NCBI RefSeq assembly: GCF_037038585.1
Contig: NC_092523.1
Coordinates: forward strand, 34,263,501-34,327,500
Direction of reading: 5' to 3'
Source: Patagioenas fasciata
Lineage: Eukaryota; Chordata; Aves; Columbiformes; Columbidae
Length of the DNA stretch: 64,000 bases
Below the pieces are notes generated by a model that was not told the origin of the DNA, ran no database searches, and worked only from the letters and a program-made list of their open reading frames with translations. Below are positions 1 to 13,800 of the stretch, one piece after another. The position numbers and the translations under genes are program-made. Within the stretch, counting starts at the first letter, position 1. Every line of letters starts with the position of its first letter.

Positions 1-1894
1 TCATTTCAATATGGCTTTGTTGACCTCCTTCCATTTGAATGAAGATGCTATAACAAAATTATGAACCTGACTCTGAATGTTCCAGTAGGAAAAAAAGAAA
101 AAAAAAAATCTGAATTATTCTCTTGTGTATCTTCAATTCTGCATGGTTTTCATTTGATAGATGACAGAGTGAAATACGAAATGTGGCTAAAACAAGTTCT
201 GAAAATCAAATCTTGATCTTCCCTTCTTCCAGTGAACAATCTGGAGCCTTTTCATCTGAGTTCAGATGACATTACTCGAGTGAAAAGTCCACTCTCTCAC
301 TAGGCAAAAGTCTTCTCGTGTTTGACTTGATTCCACCTAAAATAGTCGCCAAAAAATGGCTAGCATAACTCATTTGCTGATTTGTGGAAAGTGCTGGGTT
401 GCATACTGTAGCAAAATACAAGCAGTATCGGAGTTCAATATCCTGCAATTACATGTCGACAGTAGCCTTCCTAGAAATACAGCCCAGAAATAACCGCACA
501 TCAGATGTTAAATAAGAAATCAATGCAGACAAAATTGAGGATCTAGGAAAAAAAATAAGATAGTCACAAATATTAAACAACAAATCACTACTGAGTTTAT
601 TATGTAAGAGGGCTTCTTCGATTTTTATTTCTTATCAATAGATGTGATTTTTGTTATAAATGGAGAATCACATCATTGCCCAAGGTCTTGCTTCTTGCAG
701 CTAAAACACCTGATGCTTGTTATTGTTAGACGTTAGAGAAGACAGAGAATTTCAATGTACTGAAGGGTTCCAGTGTCTTGACCAGGCCCTGTAAATGGTG
801 AAACCGTAACTCTTTACCAAGTTATGTGTGTCCCTGAATTACTAGCCTGGAGTGAGGTCTGGAGATTTGGCCATACCATTTTTTGCTGACTGCCTCTCTT
901 TGCTCAAAATAATTTGCTTTTTCAACGAACACTTCCCATCTCCACAAGCTACACTCCTTGGATCAGAAAAGCCCATTTGTTGAGCTAAAGACTGAGCGGA
1001 GAACTCCCATTTTCCAAAGAACCTCAGATTTTTTTGTTTTGTTTGGGTTTTTGTTTGGGTTTTTGTTTGTTTGTGGTTGGTTGGGTTTGTTTTTGTTTGG
1101 TTTGGGTTTGTTGGGGTTTTGGGGTTGGTTTTTTGTTTGTTTGTTTGGGGGTTGTGGGTTTTTTTAGAAAGTGAGTTCATTTAGTTTTTAATCCCTGCAA
1201 ACTATGAAGATCATCTTTTAAATATGGTAGGATTCACCAAAGGCTCTTTGAGTCTTTCACCTGCTGAAGAGGAGTATCAGTGAAATGGCAGGTTGCATCA
1301 CACATGGCAAGAGGATCTGTAGGCAGAAGTGTTCTAACATCTCTACATGACTGTTTGTCCTTTGCAGTATGAATATTACATTCAGGAAGCCAGGCAGATG
1401 TCTAGTAAGCACCACTAGTACACCTCCTGCATGTGTCCCAAACATGCAGCTTTCTGAGCCCAAAAAGCAGTTTGTTATCAAGGTGGTTGGAAACTTCTAG
1501 TTCTCCTGAGGCAGTCCTGGATGCACTTTCAAGCAGCACCACCCAAGAGATCACACAGAGGGTTTGTTGTCCGTTTTCTTCATAACAGCTGTAAAGCATG
1601 ATCCATAAACATTCACACGCTCTATTTCTGTCATCCCAGTAGAAAATTGTGTCCTTTCTGTCACCATACAAAAGAGATCTTTATATGATAAAAGGATATC
1701 AACTTCTCACAGCAAGATGGTCATATTTCACAGATCCAGCTCCACCCCACAACTAGCATAATTGGTATTACCCTATATGAACCATTATTCAGAAGTAATA
1801 TTTGGGTTTATTGTTCAGCCACCACCTTCATACTATCAGCAGATACCTACCCATTAGGACAAAAATCACAAACAGTTACTATGCACATGTAGTT
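1..1894. other. Non-coding DNA downstream of CYP4V2
   Basis: No exon-like or recognisable repeat-family sequence seen, apart from a T/G-rich low-complexity tract at about 1,028-1,168. Short open frames here are composition artefacts. Any KLKB1-type downstream gene would lie beyond the window. Confidence 0.5.
1028..1168. repeat. T/G-rich low-complexity tract
   Basis: Runs of TTTTG, TTTGGG and TTGG on the plus strand with almost no A or C for about 140 bp. It creates spurious low-complexity open frames on both strands. Confidence 0.85.
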
Positions 1895-3063
1895 TTTATT
1901 AAACAGTATTTTACTGTCCCATTACTTTATCAGGAAACCATTCCTAAGTCCTACAGAGTTAAAAACAAAAAATAAACAAAACAAACAAAAAACCCTAAAG
2001 GGTTGTTGTGGACTACAACTGACTGACTACACACACCACTTGACTCAGGTTAATAAAAGCACACACTCTACACAATACAAGGTATCTAACATCTGCTCTA
2101 CAGGCAGAAAGTTCCTGTTCTTTCAGTATTGATTTCCTAAATATTTATTTCCTTAGTGGCCTCAGATTGCTTCAGAACCAGTTTTTGCAACAAAAGACAA
2201 AGGTGACCGCCTTTTCGGAACAGCTCTGAACACAAAGACTACAGGATTACATCAAAGCTTACTTGGCAAAGATACTATGTGCATCACTAAACAGGGGTTT
2301 TCCACTTTGGTAACCTTGTGCCAGTATTTGAGGTAATGCACTTTTAATAATGAGTTTCTTATTACAGTTTTATCCAGTTGTTGTCTCAATTATTTTTCTC
2401 ATTCCCATCAGAGATGACAAAGAAACCACAATTTGAGATCCTATTAAATGAGAAGTCCATGGTACAAAAACAAAGCACAAGCAAAAGTATTAGTCCTTGT
2501 AGACAGATGTCACAAAAATTATCTCCTTATGGAGAGAATTTTTATAGTTTGGTCAGTTTTTAAAACCATTCCCACAACACAGATCCCACAGAAGAAAAAT
2601 CATTAATATTAGTTTTCATTTGTTTTGAAAGTCCTCAGTTTAAGGACATACCTTAACAAAACACATGAGGTATGTCTCCAGGTTTCAACTACATACCGAA
2701 TGCCCTGAGAAAAGATTCTGGGTCCAAAACCTGTATACCTGCAGAGTTCACATTACCAAGTACTCAAAAGTGTTAAACAATTCCTTAACTTAGAGTCTCT
2801 TTGGAAGACATTCCCTTTGTTTTATGTCTACTAATGTAGGAAGGTAGGCTCATTATAAAGAAATTAATGTTTATAATCACCCCTGTAAACTTCAATTCTT
2901 GTTATTATCTAGCAATGAAACTTGTCTTTGAAAATGAAGGCTGAAGAATGTAGCCATATTATTGTTACATTACTTTTGTTTTCTTAACAGCAAAAGAAAT
3001 GTAGGAACTTCAAATAACTGTCAAGGTCTATGATTTCATTCATGTAAACTAAGCAGTTAAATC

Positions 3064-3094
<31 letters not shown>

Positions 3095-4646
3095 GATCCT
3101 CAGAAAATGGTAAAAGCTAGATTTATCAACATGCAAAGAATTTTGCAAGTTCAAGGAAAACACAGGAATTCTTTTCTCTTTTTTCTGATGTTCTACGAAG
3201 CACAGCAGGATCTCGGGTATTAAGCCACTAAGTTGTTAATCGGGCAAAAGGAAAACAACAACATAAAATAATCTGTAAAGGTCAACAAAACCAATAAAGA
3301 CAGATTACTCCTCTCTTACTGTGCAACACATTAATCATTACAGGTGAACCAGTCCGTATTAGCTGTACCAGCTCTGACTTTCAGTTTCTCATCCAATTCC
3401 CCTCTGTAGGTACCCACAGCCTCAGAACAACCTAAAGGTGATACACACCTAAAAGCCCCACCCTCCACCATGGTGGAAAGAGCAACTGCTGCTCCAGCAG
3501 GTAAAGACAGGGGTGTGGTTACTGGTGTGCACCCTTCTTTGTACAATGCCAGGGGTCACACTGGGGTAACACACACCAGCTGAAAGATGTGCCAAAGCAC
3601 AGGGCAGACCAGTTAGAGGACCTCAGCTTGGTCTAGCACCGGCTTTTCTTCTGTGCTTCCAAAAGCCATGAAGCATTCGTTCTCCAGCTTTGTGGCTTGT
3701 TAAAGATTTTGACCTGTTCTGAAGATACAGTCAGAAACTTTCACTTTAATTCTTCTTTAACAGCAATTAGCAAGAAATTACCTACATTGCCTTCAGGACC
3801 CTGTAAGGAAAGAGCAGACTGGCTCATTGTTTCAGCTTTGACTAACACAATAAAATCTGGTCAACTGATCACTCCAGAGGAACTGATGGTAAATAAGTAC
3901 CCATCAGTAATCTACCTGCACCTAGGCATGTAATTTTTACAGATATAATTTCATTCCATATTGAAGTACAGTAGAAATTTATTCTCAAAACTTTTAATAA
4001 TGAAATCCATTATGAAATCCTGTGTGTAATTTGCACACAATCTAGTTCATGGTAAAATTATACAGATTAATGCTTATGGTACACTTTGCTAATAATTCAG
4101 AGCACTCACTACTTAAGAACTACTGTACATTCTTACAAAGGAAGTGAAATTAGAGATTTTTGCTTTGTCTTCATAGATGTAGTCATCAGCAAAACAGAAA
4201 AAAATTACAAAATCAAACTGTGCCAAGTGGAAGAACTGATCACTTGTACCTTTCAGAACCAAAGAAACCTAAAACCCATACAAAGATTTGAGACTGTAAT
4301 TTACCTCCCAAATGCTATGGTATATAACCAGATCACTCCATCACAGGCATTACTGTTGTTCCTCCCATTTTTTTTTTTTGTTTGCACTGTTGCAATAGAA
4401 TAGTTTAATCCATGGCACTAAAATTTGATGTTTGAAAACTTGCACTTCAGAGATTAACACGAAGTTCATATGCACTAGAAAAGTAGAGCAATTTAGGATT
4501 GTTACAGCATCTTCTTTGATGAAACAATCAGTAATTACTTTAGTTGCAACAAATCACTGTGCTGTCATCAAAATATCTGATTTAAAAACACACCACAGCC
4601 TAAATAGCTTGGAAGTTTTCTGAAAAATAAAATCTTGAATTTCCTT
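1895..4646 (-). other. CYP4V2: Probable CYP4V2 3' UTR
   Basis: About 2.75 kb of non-coding sequence after the TGA. Minus-strand AATAAA hexamers lie at 1,895-1,900, 3,978-3,983 and 1,807-1,812, so several end points are possible. There is a T22 run near 3,064-3,086. I infer a long UTR because mammalian CYP4V2 transcripts have one; the true cleavage site cannot be read from sequence alone. Confidence 0.45.
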
Positions 4647-4822
4647 TCATACTGATCGAGTGTTTGGCCTTCGCTTCAGCTTAATCCAGATGCCATTATT
4701 CGGACGAAGAATCAGTTCTCCAGTTATACCAAGGTCTTCTGGTTTTTGACATGAGTCCACCCAAAAGCGCCGCAGGATAAGGGCTAGAAGAGCTTTCTCC
4801 TCCATTTGTGCAAAGCGCTGAC
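4647..4822 (-). CDS. CYP4V2: CYP4V2 exon 11 (C-terminus and stop)
   Basis: 176 bp starting with [20 protein letters not shown], then [16 protein letters not shown], and ending in TGA at 4,647-4,649. The C-terminus matches the CYP4V pattern ...[10 protein letters not shown]. The acceptor is CTCCTAG. Confidence 0.95.
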
Positions 4823-7800
4823 CTAGGAGTTACAGGGCAGAAAAAAAAAAATGTTACTGTCAGGCTGCATCATCAGTTGCTGCATTTGCATGCTCACAGT
4901 GATAGCCCTATCACACACAAGACAGCAAGGTCTGTCCATCTGCCTTGAGAACAGAACAGTCTTTAGGCCAAAATCAAGGTCAGGGGGACACCACTGGAAC
5001 CAGCACTTCTCTCAGCATGACAACTCCGGCCTTTCTGGGACAATCCACAGCATGTCCTCCTTCCCATAGCACACAGAACTCAAACAGCAAAGAGGAAACA
5101 GTCAACACTTCACACAGAACCAATACAAAACACAGCCTTTTCATGTCTCTTGGGTGGACTAGGCAGGAGGGAATGGTTGACAGACCAGAGCAGGAGAAGG
5201 TGCAGCACAGGGACTGTGAGGAGATGAATCCCACTCTTCCCTATATGCAGAGAGAAGGCAAAGGAGGTACAACTGCAAGAGAACTACAGGTAGACGTTCC
5301 TTCAATGAACACTAGGCATCACACACACTGATGATTTGCTAGCACAGAGTGTAAAGTTCAATTTACATCTCAGAGGAAGGTGAAGGAGGAAAGGGAAGAA
5401 CAGAGATATACGAGGGAAACCAAACCAACTGTTACAATCCACACATTTCACTCAAACTAAATGAAAAATGGGAATAGAACACAAAATCCAGTGCTCAAAA
5501 CTTCTTCTTTTCTCCCCTCTATATAATATGCACAGATGGATGTTTGCACACACGTGCACAGTGATGCATTCCTGCAATGATATTGATGAGCCAACTCTCC
5601 TGCACATGTTCCTGTACACTCAGGAACTAGCTAGACATATAACATTAAATCAGATTCCAATTTGGAACACGGAAAGACCCACTCTGCTGTTTTTATGGGA
5701 AGGGCACCTATTCCCCATGAAACAAATTAAAACCAAACAAAAAACCAACCCCCAAAAGAAAACAAACAAAATGAAAAACCCAGAAGTTGTATTTTCTGTT
5801 CTTGTAAATGGCATAATTGCTGAATTTTCAACATCTGCACCTAAGATCAGCGCAGGGAACAGTCTTTTTATGTGTTCTACAATATAAACAACAATGCCTC
5901 TACTTTGAGCAAAGATAAATGCCAAATGTCTCAGCAGCCCCTGAAGAGTTAACAAGTTCTGGGACTACAGTGAAAACACCAGAGCAAAAATTATGTCAGA
6001 AAGAGGGAAAGAATACATCAGTTGCAGACTGTATGTTTGGGACACCTAGCTGAGATCATGAGACGGAGAGATGAGATGTTTCCAGAGTAAAACAAGCACA
6101 GGACATTTGCCTTTTCTCGCTGTCTTGTTGACACTGCGGATCAGAAATTTGGAAACAATCTTGTCCTAGCACGGGAGCCCATTAACATGCTCCCAGGCTG
6201 CACAGGCAGTGAGAAGGAAACAGCAGTATGACAGACATTGGACCCTGGGAAGAAAGAAAACCCTTGGGAAGAAATAAAATGTGGCAGCTGAAGCACCAGG
6301 CTTGCAGGGGAGACAGTGTCCAGAATTTGGGAGCTTGGAGGACAGGACACAACTGGCAGGCACATCAAGACTTAAATTTCTGTTATGCTCGCTGCTGCCA
6401 CAATTACCACACCAGGAGCAACACTGTCACACTACAAGGGCTTCCTCTTCAGCTACGTACCAATGCAGTTCCTGGGACCGGCAGAGAAGGGCACGTAAGC
6501 ATACGGATGCCTTCCCTTGCAATTTTCAGGGAAGAATCGCTCAGGTTTGAATTCCTCCGGGTCTGGGAAGATCTCAGGATCTCTATGCAGGGCATAAGTT
6601 ACGACAACAACATTTGTGCCTTTTGGTACCTGATATCCTCCTAAAAAGAAAAGGGAACGGGAGAAGACAGGTCAAAATAACAGCAAATAAGTGACTTCCT
6701 ATACACAACAGCACAGCGAAAAACAGAACAAGACTGTCCTTTACTTGGGAAACACCCCCACCGAGGAGATGTTAGCAGCATAGGAAGTGCCAAACACAGG
6801 ACACTGCTTACTAATACAGCAATCCTCTCTCAAGGTCCGGGCAAACAGTGGGACTGAAGGGAAGATCCGAAGGGCTTCTTTCAGAACACACTCAAGGTAT
6901 CGAAGATTCTTCAAATCATCCATTGTAACAGGACGTTCAGTGTTGCCTCCTGTCCAAAACCAAATAGGGGGATTAGCAAGACCAAAACTCCCCATTTTTG
7001 GTTAAACAAATTCATCCCAGCTCCCTCCAGAAACTCTCATCATGCATTAAGACCACACAGGAGAAAGTGCTACATATACATTGAACAGGTATGCCTTGCC
7101 CCAAAGAAATAAGGTTGGCTATACTCTCCTACAGACCTTCCAGTACCTGGAAGTACCTAGCTCTTGAAAGCTCCAAAAGGGCCATAAGGCATGTTCCTAC
7201 CTCCTCTTCTACATGTAGGTTTATAATGTACCACATCCCTACTCACAAATGTAGCCACCACCACAACCCCAATGAAGGAGGGAATGGAAACGTACCAAAT
7301 ACCTCATCCAGTTCTCTGTGAACCTTCTTCTGGGCTTCAGGATTGTGTCCAAGTAAGTATAGGGCCCAGTTCATAGCAGCTGCTGTTGTATCATGGCCCT
7401 AGAGGTCCAGATTTACAAAGACATTAACTTCAACCCTATTCCTGTGCACAAGTAGGCTTTGTAAATACAGGCTGTTCCAAAAGGATGGACCTGATTTCAA
7501 AGCAGTAGTGATTTCAAATTGGGTCCATCTTTTTGAAACACTCAGTCCTTAGGTGTGCACGTGGTATGGAAAGTGAGACTTATTAGTCCCATGACCACAA
7601 GAAAAACAAAAATCAACAGTGAACTCTACCCAACACACTGATTACCAGGATATAAGATGACACATGATTCTGTCAGATGCCTGAAAAGTGACCAAGATGG
7701 AAATTGCTGAAATAACCCACACAATCATCCCTTCCTCTCTGCCTCCCAGAAGCTGCATGAAGTATCAGTATCTATATAATGTAACAGTTGAATATTCATC

Positions 7801-10800
7801 TTTTTGGTTACTGTCAACAACTTAACATCTGGGATGCCAACGACTACCACACGAGAGATACAATGGACACAATCTGTAACCTTTACAAAACTATCCAGAA
7901 AAGTTCTGATGAGGCATAGTACAGTGGCGAGAGAGGGAAAGGGAGAGGGAGAAGGGAGAAAAAGAGGAAGAAGGAACAAGGGAGAAGGCGAGGGAGAAAA
8001 AAAAAGGTGGGAAAAGAAAACGGAAAATCTGACGATTAAAGGATTTTGGTACTAAAAAGGTGTACTTGTTGTGAAGTTCGGGATGCTGCATCTCTTCCAA
8101 ATCCAGCTATGGAGTAGTACAGGCATGGTGTGATGGGAAGAGTTTCTCTAGGTTATAACAACAGTAACAGGACTCTGAATTAAGCTCTTCTGAGGTAGAA
8201 TTGTGTGGAAAACTTGTGAAAGTCTTGTTTAGCTCCTTCATTGGAGAGGAAACCAAACATAAGACGACAGTACACCAAGGCAGAGTTGACAACAGAAACA
8301 AGAGGTTACAGCTAATGTGGCAAGGGACAAACCACAAGGAGAGCTGGCAAAATGAAAGGCAGAACACTGAAATGGTTTAGAATCATAGAATCATAGATCA
8401 TTTCAGTTGGAAGAGACCCTCAGGATCACCGAGTCCAACCATAACCTTACCTAACTCTAGCACTAAACCATGTCCCTAAGAACCTTGTCTAAACGCCTTT
8501 TAAACACATTCACCACTTCCCTGGGCAGCCTGTTCCAATGCCTGATAACCCTTTTCGTGAGGAATTTTTTCCTAATATCCAATCTAAACCTCCCGCGGTG
8601 CAACTTGAGGCCATTTCCTCTTGTCCTGTCACTTGCTACTTGGGAGAAGAGACCAATACCCTCCATGCTACAACCTCCTTTCAAGTAGTCATAGAGAGCA
8701 ATAAGGTCTCCCCTCAGCCTCCTTTTCTCAAGGTTAAACAACCCCAGATCCCTAAGCCACTCTTCATAAGACTTGTGCTCCAGGCCCCTCACCAGCTTTG
8801 TCATCCTCCTCTGCACTTTCTCCAGCACCTCAATATCTTTCTTATGATGAAGTGCCCAAAGCTGAACACAGTATTCAAGACGGAACCTCACCAGTGCCAA
8901 GTACAGTGGCACAATCACTTCTCTAGTCCTGCTGGCCACATTATTTCTGATACGAGCCAGAATGCTGTTGGTCTTTTTGGCTACCTGAGCACACTGCTGG
9001 CTCATATTCAGCCAGCTGTCAATCAACACCTCCAGATCCCTCTCTCCCAGACAGCTTTCCAGCCACTCTTCCCCGAGCCTGGGGTTGTTATGACCCAAGT
9101 GCAGGACCTGGCACTTGGCCTTGTTGAACCTCATACAACTGGCCTCAGCTCAATGATCCAGCCACTCCAGATACCTCTGTATGGCCTTCCTACCCTCCAG
9201 CAGGTCAACACTCCCACCCAATTTGGTGTCATCTGCAAACTCACTAAGGGTGCACTCAATCCTCTCATCCAGATCATTGATAAACAGATTAAACAGAAGT
9301 GGCTCCAATACTGAGCCCTGGGGAACACCACTAGTGACTGGCTGCCAAATGGATTTGGCTCCGTTCACCACACCACTTTGGGCCCGGTCCTCCAGTCAGT
9401 AGAGGGTTTAGAGCCCCCTTTAGCATTAACGAGATTTGCAACAGGAGCTGAGAGCCCATGGCCCACATCAACCATAAAGCTCTTATTACTCACCTGCTTT
9501 CATGAGTAGAGCCTGTTCACATAGGCAGGGCCTGACACATGTACTGCCCAACATTTTGACAGGGCACACAATTCTAGATCAAATGATTCTATCCTTCAGT
9601 AGTTTCCATCCTACAGATATTTCTTCTTAGGCTTCCAGAGCTAAAACAACTTCATACTAAAAGCAGACTCCTGAACTAAGACAAGGAAGAGTCACTACCT
9701 GTAAATGATGAATCTCAGGTTCTGGGAAAACAAACACACACACCTAACAGGTTCTTGGGGTACCTCAAACATGAAAGTATCCACTTCTTCACGAATGTCC
9801 CTGTAGCTCAATTTGTTCCCTTCATCATCTGTTGCACTCAGCAGCATATCAAGGAAAGCTTTTCTCTTTTTGGATCCACTTTCTTCACAGCTGGTATCAT
9901 TATCACATCTCATTTTCTTGGTGTTTTCAAGTTCTGCAGCTTTTTCTGCAATGACCTGAGATTAGAAGCATTACACAAGATGTGATGCACACAGCACACG
10001 TGCATGGTCTACATTAAACAGGTTTGTCCCATCTTATTGAAACAACATCCATCTGTAGCAGTCTACAAGCACTAGTTAGCATAGCTGTCAGCATTAGCTC
10101 ATGAACTTTAATGATTTTTTGTGTTAGTAGGTGAAATATGAACAATCCCTCTTGTCTCAAGCAATAAAATGAACCATGAATACCCTTTGTGCGATCAAGA
10201 ATATAGATAGTCAAACTATGCAAACTATTTGTTGATCAGGAAGTGTAAACATATCCAGATTATCTGGAACAAGCCAACTGTGCATGCCAACAACAGCAAC
10301 AGCAAATCAAAAAACATCACCACAATTTGAAGAGACTGATCACCAAGAAGATATTCTCTACCCTATCCAATAACTAAGGAAACGATCACACCTCGAACCT
10401 CTGCGGAACCCAGGGGACTGAAGAGAAACAAGGGCACCCCACAGCCCTATATCAGGACTACATATAGCACAGCTGGAACCACTACACTAAAGCTTCACAG
10501 ATATTCTTCAGTATGAGAACAATGGTTGAACTTCCCTTTTTTAGGTCAAATCACAGCCCCAGTGACAGACAGAAATTTCTTGTGGTCACCACCATTGTTG
10601 TAACAGCAAAACAGAACCCCACAATAAAGTAGTTTTGCTCTCAGTAACAACAGAATAGTTTAAAAGGCTATAAAGTATAAAATTCTGTTCAGAGGAAGCA
10701 CTGAATGGGGGAAAAATACAGTTATATACACACATACAGTTCCCCTCACTGAACATATAAAGACACCTATTGAACCACTTTTTGTCTCAGTGTTTTCTGT

Positions 10801-13800
10801 CACTAGGTGATATTGTTATTTACTGTTCCTTTGTCATCTTCTAAGATTTGGCTTCTTATATTCAGTGCATCAGCCCAGCATGGGAAGAGAGCATTACCTT
10901 AGGTCCCTTTATGAGCCTTTCTCATACTTCACTGCTGAAATTCCCAATAAAAGGAAGCAAACCATGAACTACCTAAACAATACAGAGTCGGTTTGGCTCA
11001 TTATATGTAGTGAAAGCTCAGAGGTTATTTCCTTTGTTGTGGGCATTGATACAATGACATCATGGTGTACATACATCAGTTTCAGGAATAGTAGCCTCTC
11101 TGGCAGCATCCTAAGAGTAGATTTGAAAGGGCAACCACTGGCAAGAATAGTGTTGGAACTATTTGGTGAGAGAAATGGGTGTTAATCGCACAGACTAACA
11201 TGGTGAGACAACACTGCATTTTATGCGAAGTCAGTGACATACGTTTAATGGTTTTTGTGTCAGTGTCTTACTGCTTATGTGAGGACTTGCATGTGTTTGC
11301 TCATCTCCTCAGTTATGCTCTGAATAGGGGAAAACGAATGAAGTCTGCCATTTCTGAGGGCTGGTCCAAGTGGCATTGCTAAGCAGAGCCCTGTGCTTAC
11401 TGCTACAAACTTGGTAGTGAGCTGTTGCAGGTGATTCAGATATGTAGCAACTCGGGCAGAACAAGAGTTCAATGATTTTCTGTTGTTTGTTTCAGTTGTC
11501 AAGGTCCTCTAAGTTCTGTTACTGCCTCGGAGTAGTATATTTTCTTGCTGAAATACAACAGAGATCCTGACAGAAGAAGTCAGCTGTTGTCTTCTTTTCA
11601 GGGAACTCCTTGGCATGACAACAGAGAGATAGTTCTCCTCTTAATATATGCATATCAAGGGGGCTCAACCTCACCCCCATTTGGAAGCTCTCTACTGAGT
11701 GCAAGACTTTGCACCAATAACTAACATGTGCCACTAAAAAATAAATTTAAAAAATAATCTATACCGTATCAGTAAAATTGTGAAGGATTTTGAGGTTCCT
11801 CTCATGCTCTCTCCCTTCTTTGAACAGAATGTATACAAGATCAGGCCAAAGCCAAGGGCTCTTCTGTCGTTCTTGGATTAGATCGCTCATCCTAGGGGCA
11901 TAACAATTACATCATGTAACATTCTTGACCAAAAAAAAAAAAAAAATTTACAGATCACTCTCAAAGAACCAAATAAAAAGTTCTACCTCCCTCATATTGT
12001 ATGAGTTTAAACCCATTCATCTGAAGGGAAGGCTGTTTATTTCCCAGTTTTAAACTACCTCAAAATTTCTGTCATGTGTCCCAGCATCACCATGATTTAT
12101 ATCTCTAAGCACTGATCTCTGAGAAGAGACCATATTCTCATTTAGATGGAATACTCTTGAAAGAGACATTATTACACTTAGGCCAACTTAGGGCCCACTT
12201 GCAGTACAGTTTGAAACCCTTTATCTCCACTCCTTTTTTTGTAACACACCTGTCTCAACAAGCTCCATCGAAGGCTATGGCTGAGATCCCACAAGCTACA
12301 TCTGATCTAGGCTGACACACCAGTGTGGTAGGAATATAGACCATGCTTTTCCTAATCCACTGGACAGTCACATACGATTTGAATGGTGTAAACACTGCTG
12401 TAAACTGCAGAGCAGCATTGCCTCAGCTTTAACATGCTGTCTAAACCAGCACCCTCCCAATCCTGCCAGTCATGTTGATAGGAAATGTTGCAGTCCCTTT
12501 TTTTTAACCTCCTGTACCAATGAGTTAACTGAATGGCAACCAACACCTCTTCAAAGACTCAGGCTCCCATTGCATATATTCAAACCAGAAAATGCATCAA
12601 AATCTGCAGGAGTTTTTCCTGTTTTCTTGAATTTCTGCCTCCACCTGTGACCTCCCAGCCCTCCCTCCTGGCTCACAGCAGATGAACTCCTAACATCAAT
12701 CACCATCAATTCCAGCCCAGCTACAAAGCAGTCAAGGAAAATGTCCATTTACCTGTAGATAGCGCGAACATACTCAGAATCCTTATTCTCCTGAGCACCC
12801 ACATTCTTGCCCATTGCTGTTTCTAGTAGGAGGAAATCATCAACAGTTCATGAGTGCAAAGTGAAATGCAGAGTCCATGTACACAATAAGTTACTACTGT
12901 TGCCAACTTCCAACTGTCACCACACCATCCCATCAACAGGTGAACTTACACATCCCCTTTCAGGGGATGAGCTTGCTTTACATTTCCATGCCCAGAAACC
13001 CCACTCCTCAACACAACCTCACTTCAGACTGCTACCTCTGCCCTGTCTTCTGACAACCTCACCTCCTCAGACACACACAAGACATGCTAGAAGAATGGCT
13101 TTGGGAGGAAGGAAATGCATTCACACAACATACAGGGACATTCCTCTCCAACCATCTCCTCATACAATGTGGCACAGCTGTACTCATGAGCCTCAGCATC
13201 ATTCACAGCCCCACCACAATAACTGAAGAGGACTTACCACAGATTATATCAAGGGCACACAGAGTGATGTCCAGAAAGACATTAAATGGTTCCTTGTCAA
13301 CATGCTTTTCAAGTTTCTCCAATAAAATACATCCTTGTTCATTCATAACCTCTAGAAAGTCAGTTAAGATTGAGAAGTGGAATGTGGGAGTTATCATCTT
13401 CCTCCGTGACCGCCACTTATCTCCAGTGCTGCAAAATGAACAGGGAGAAGGAAGGGTTAAAAACTCCAAGTCAAAAAAAACCCAAACTTTCACCATCACA
13501 GGAAGTACACAGTAAAAACTGCAGCCTGGAATACCTTCACAGATGGACACTCTGTAGATGACTCTTCAAGCTCTCCATAGCACCCCCAGAAGGAGTAAAA
13601 TGGAAATATTTATTGCTCCAGTTGTCTCTGAAGCACAAGCCATGATTTCTATAGCTGCTCTCAACAAAAGTAGATGCCAACAAACCTTCAGGCAATACAG
13701 CCTCATGGTTGCTCAGTGCATGGACTCACAGGGACTGAGCAAAAGCCACCTATAGGACAAACCAGCTATGCAGCATCAAGGCCTCACCTCATCACATTAT

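Noticed and set aside
958-1180. Phe/Gly/Leu-rich and Thr/Asn/Lys-rich frames
   Set aside because: Products of the T/G low-complexity tract.
8538-9314. 258-codon plus open frame
   Set aside because: Antisense shadow of CR1 ORF2 (8,380-9,402). No family resemblance on this strand.
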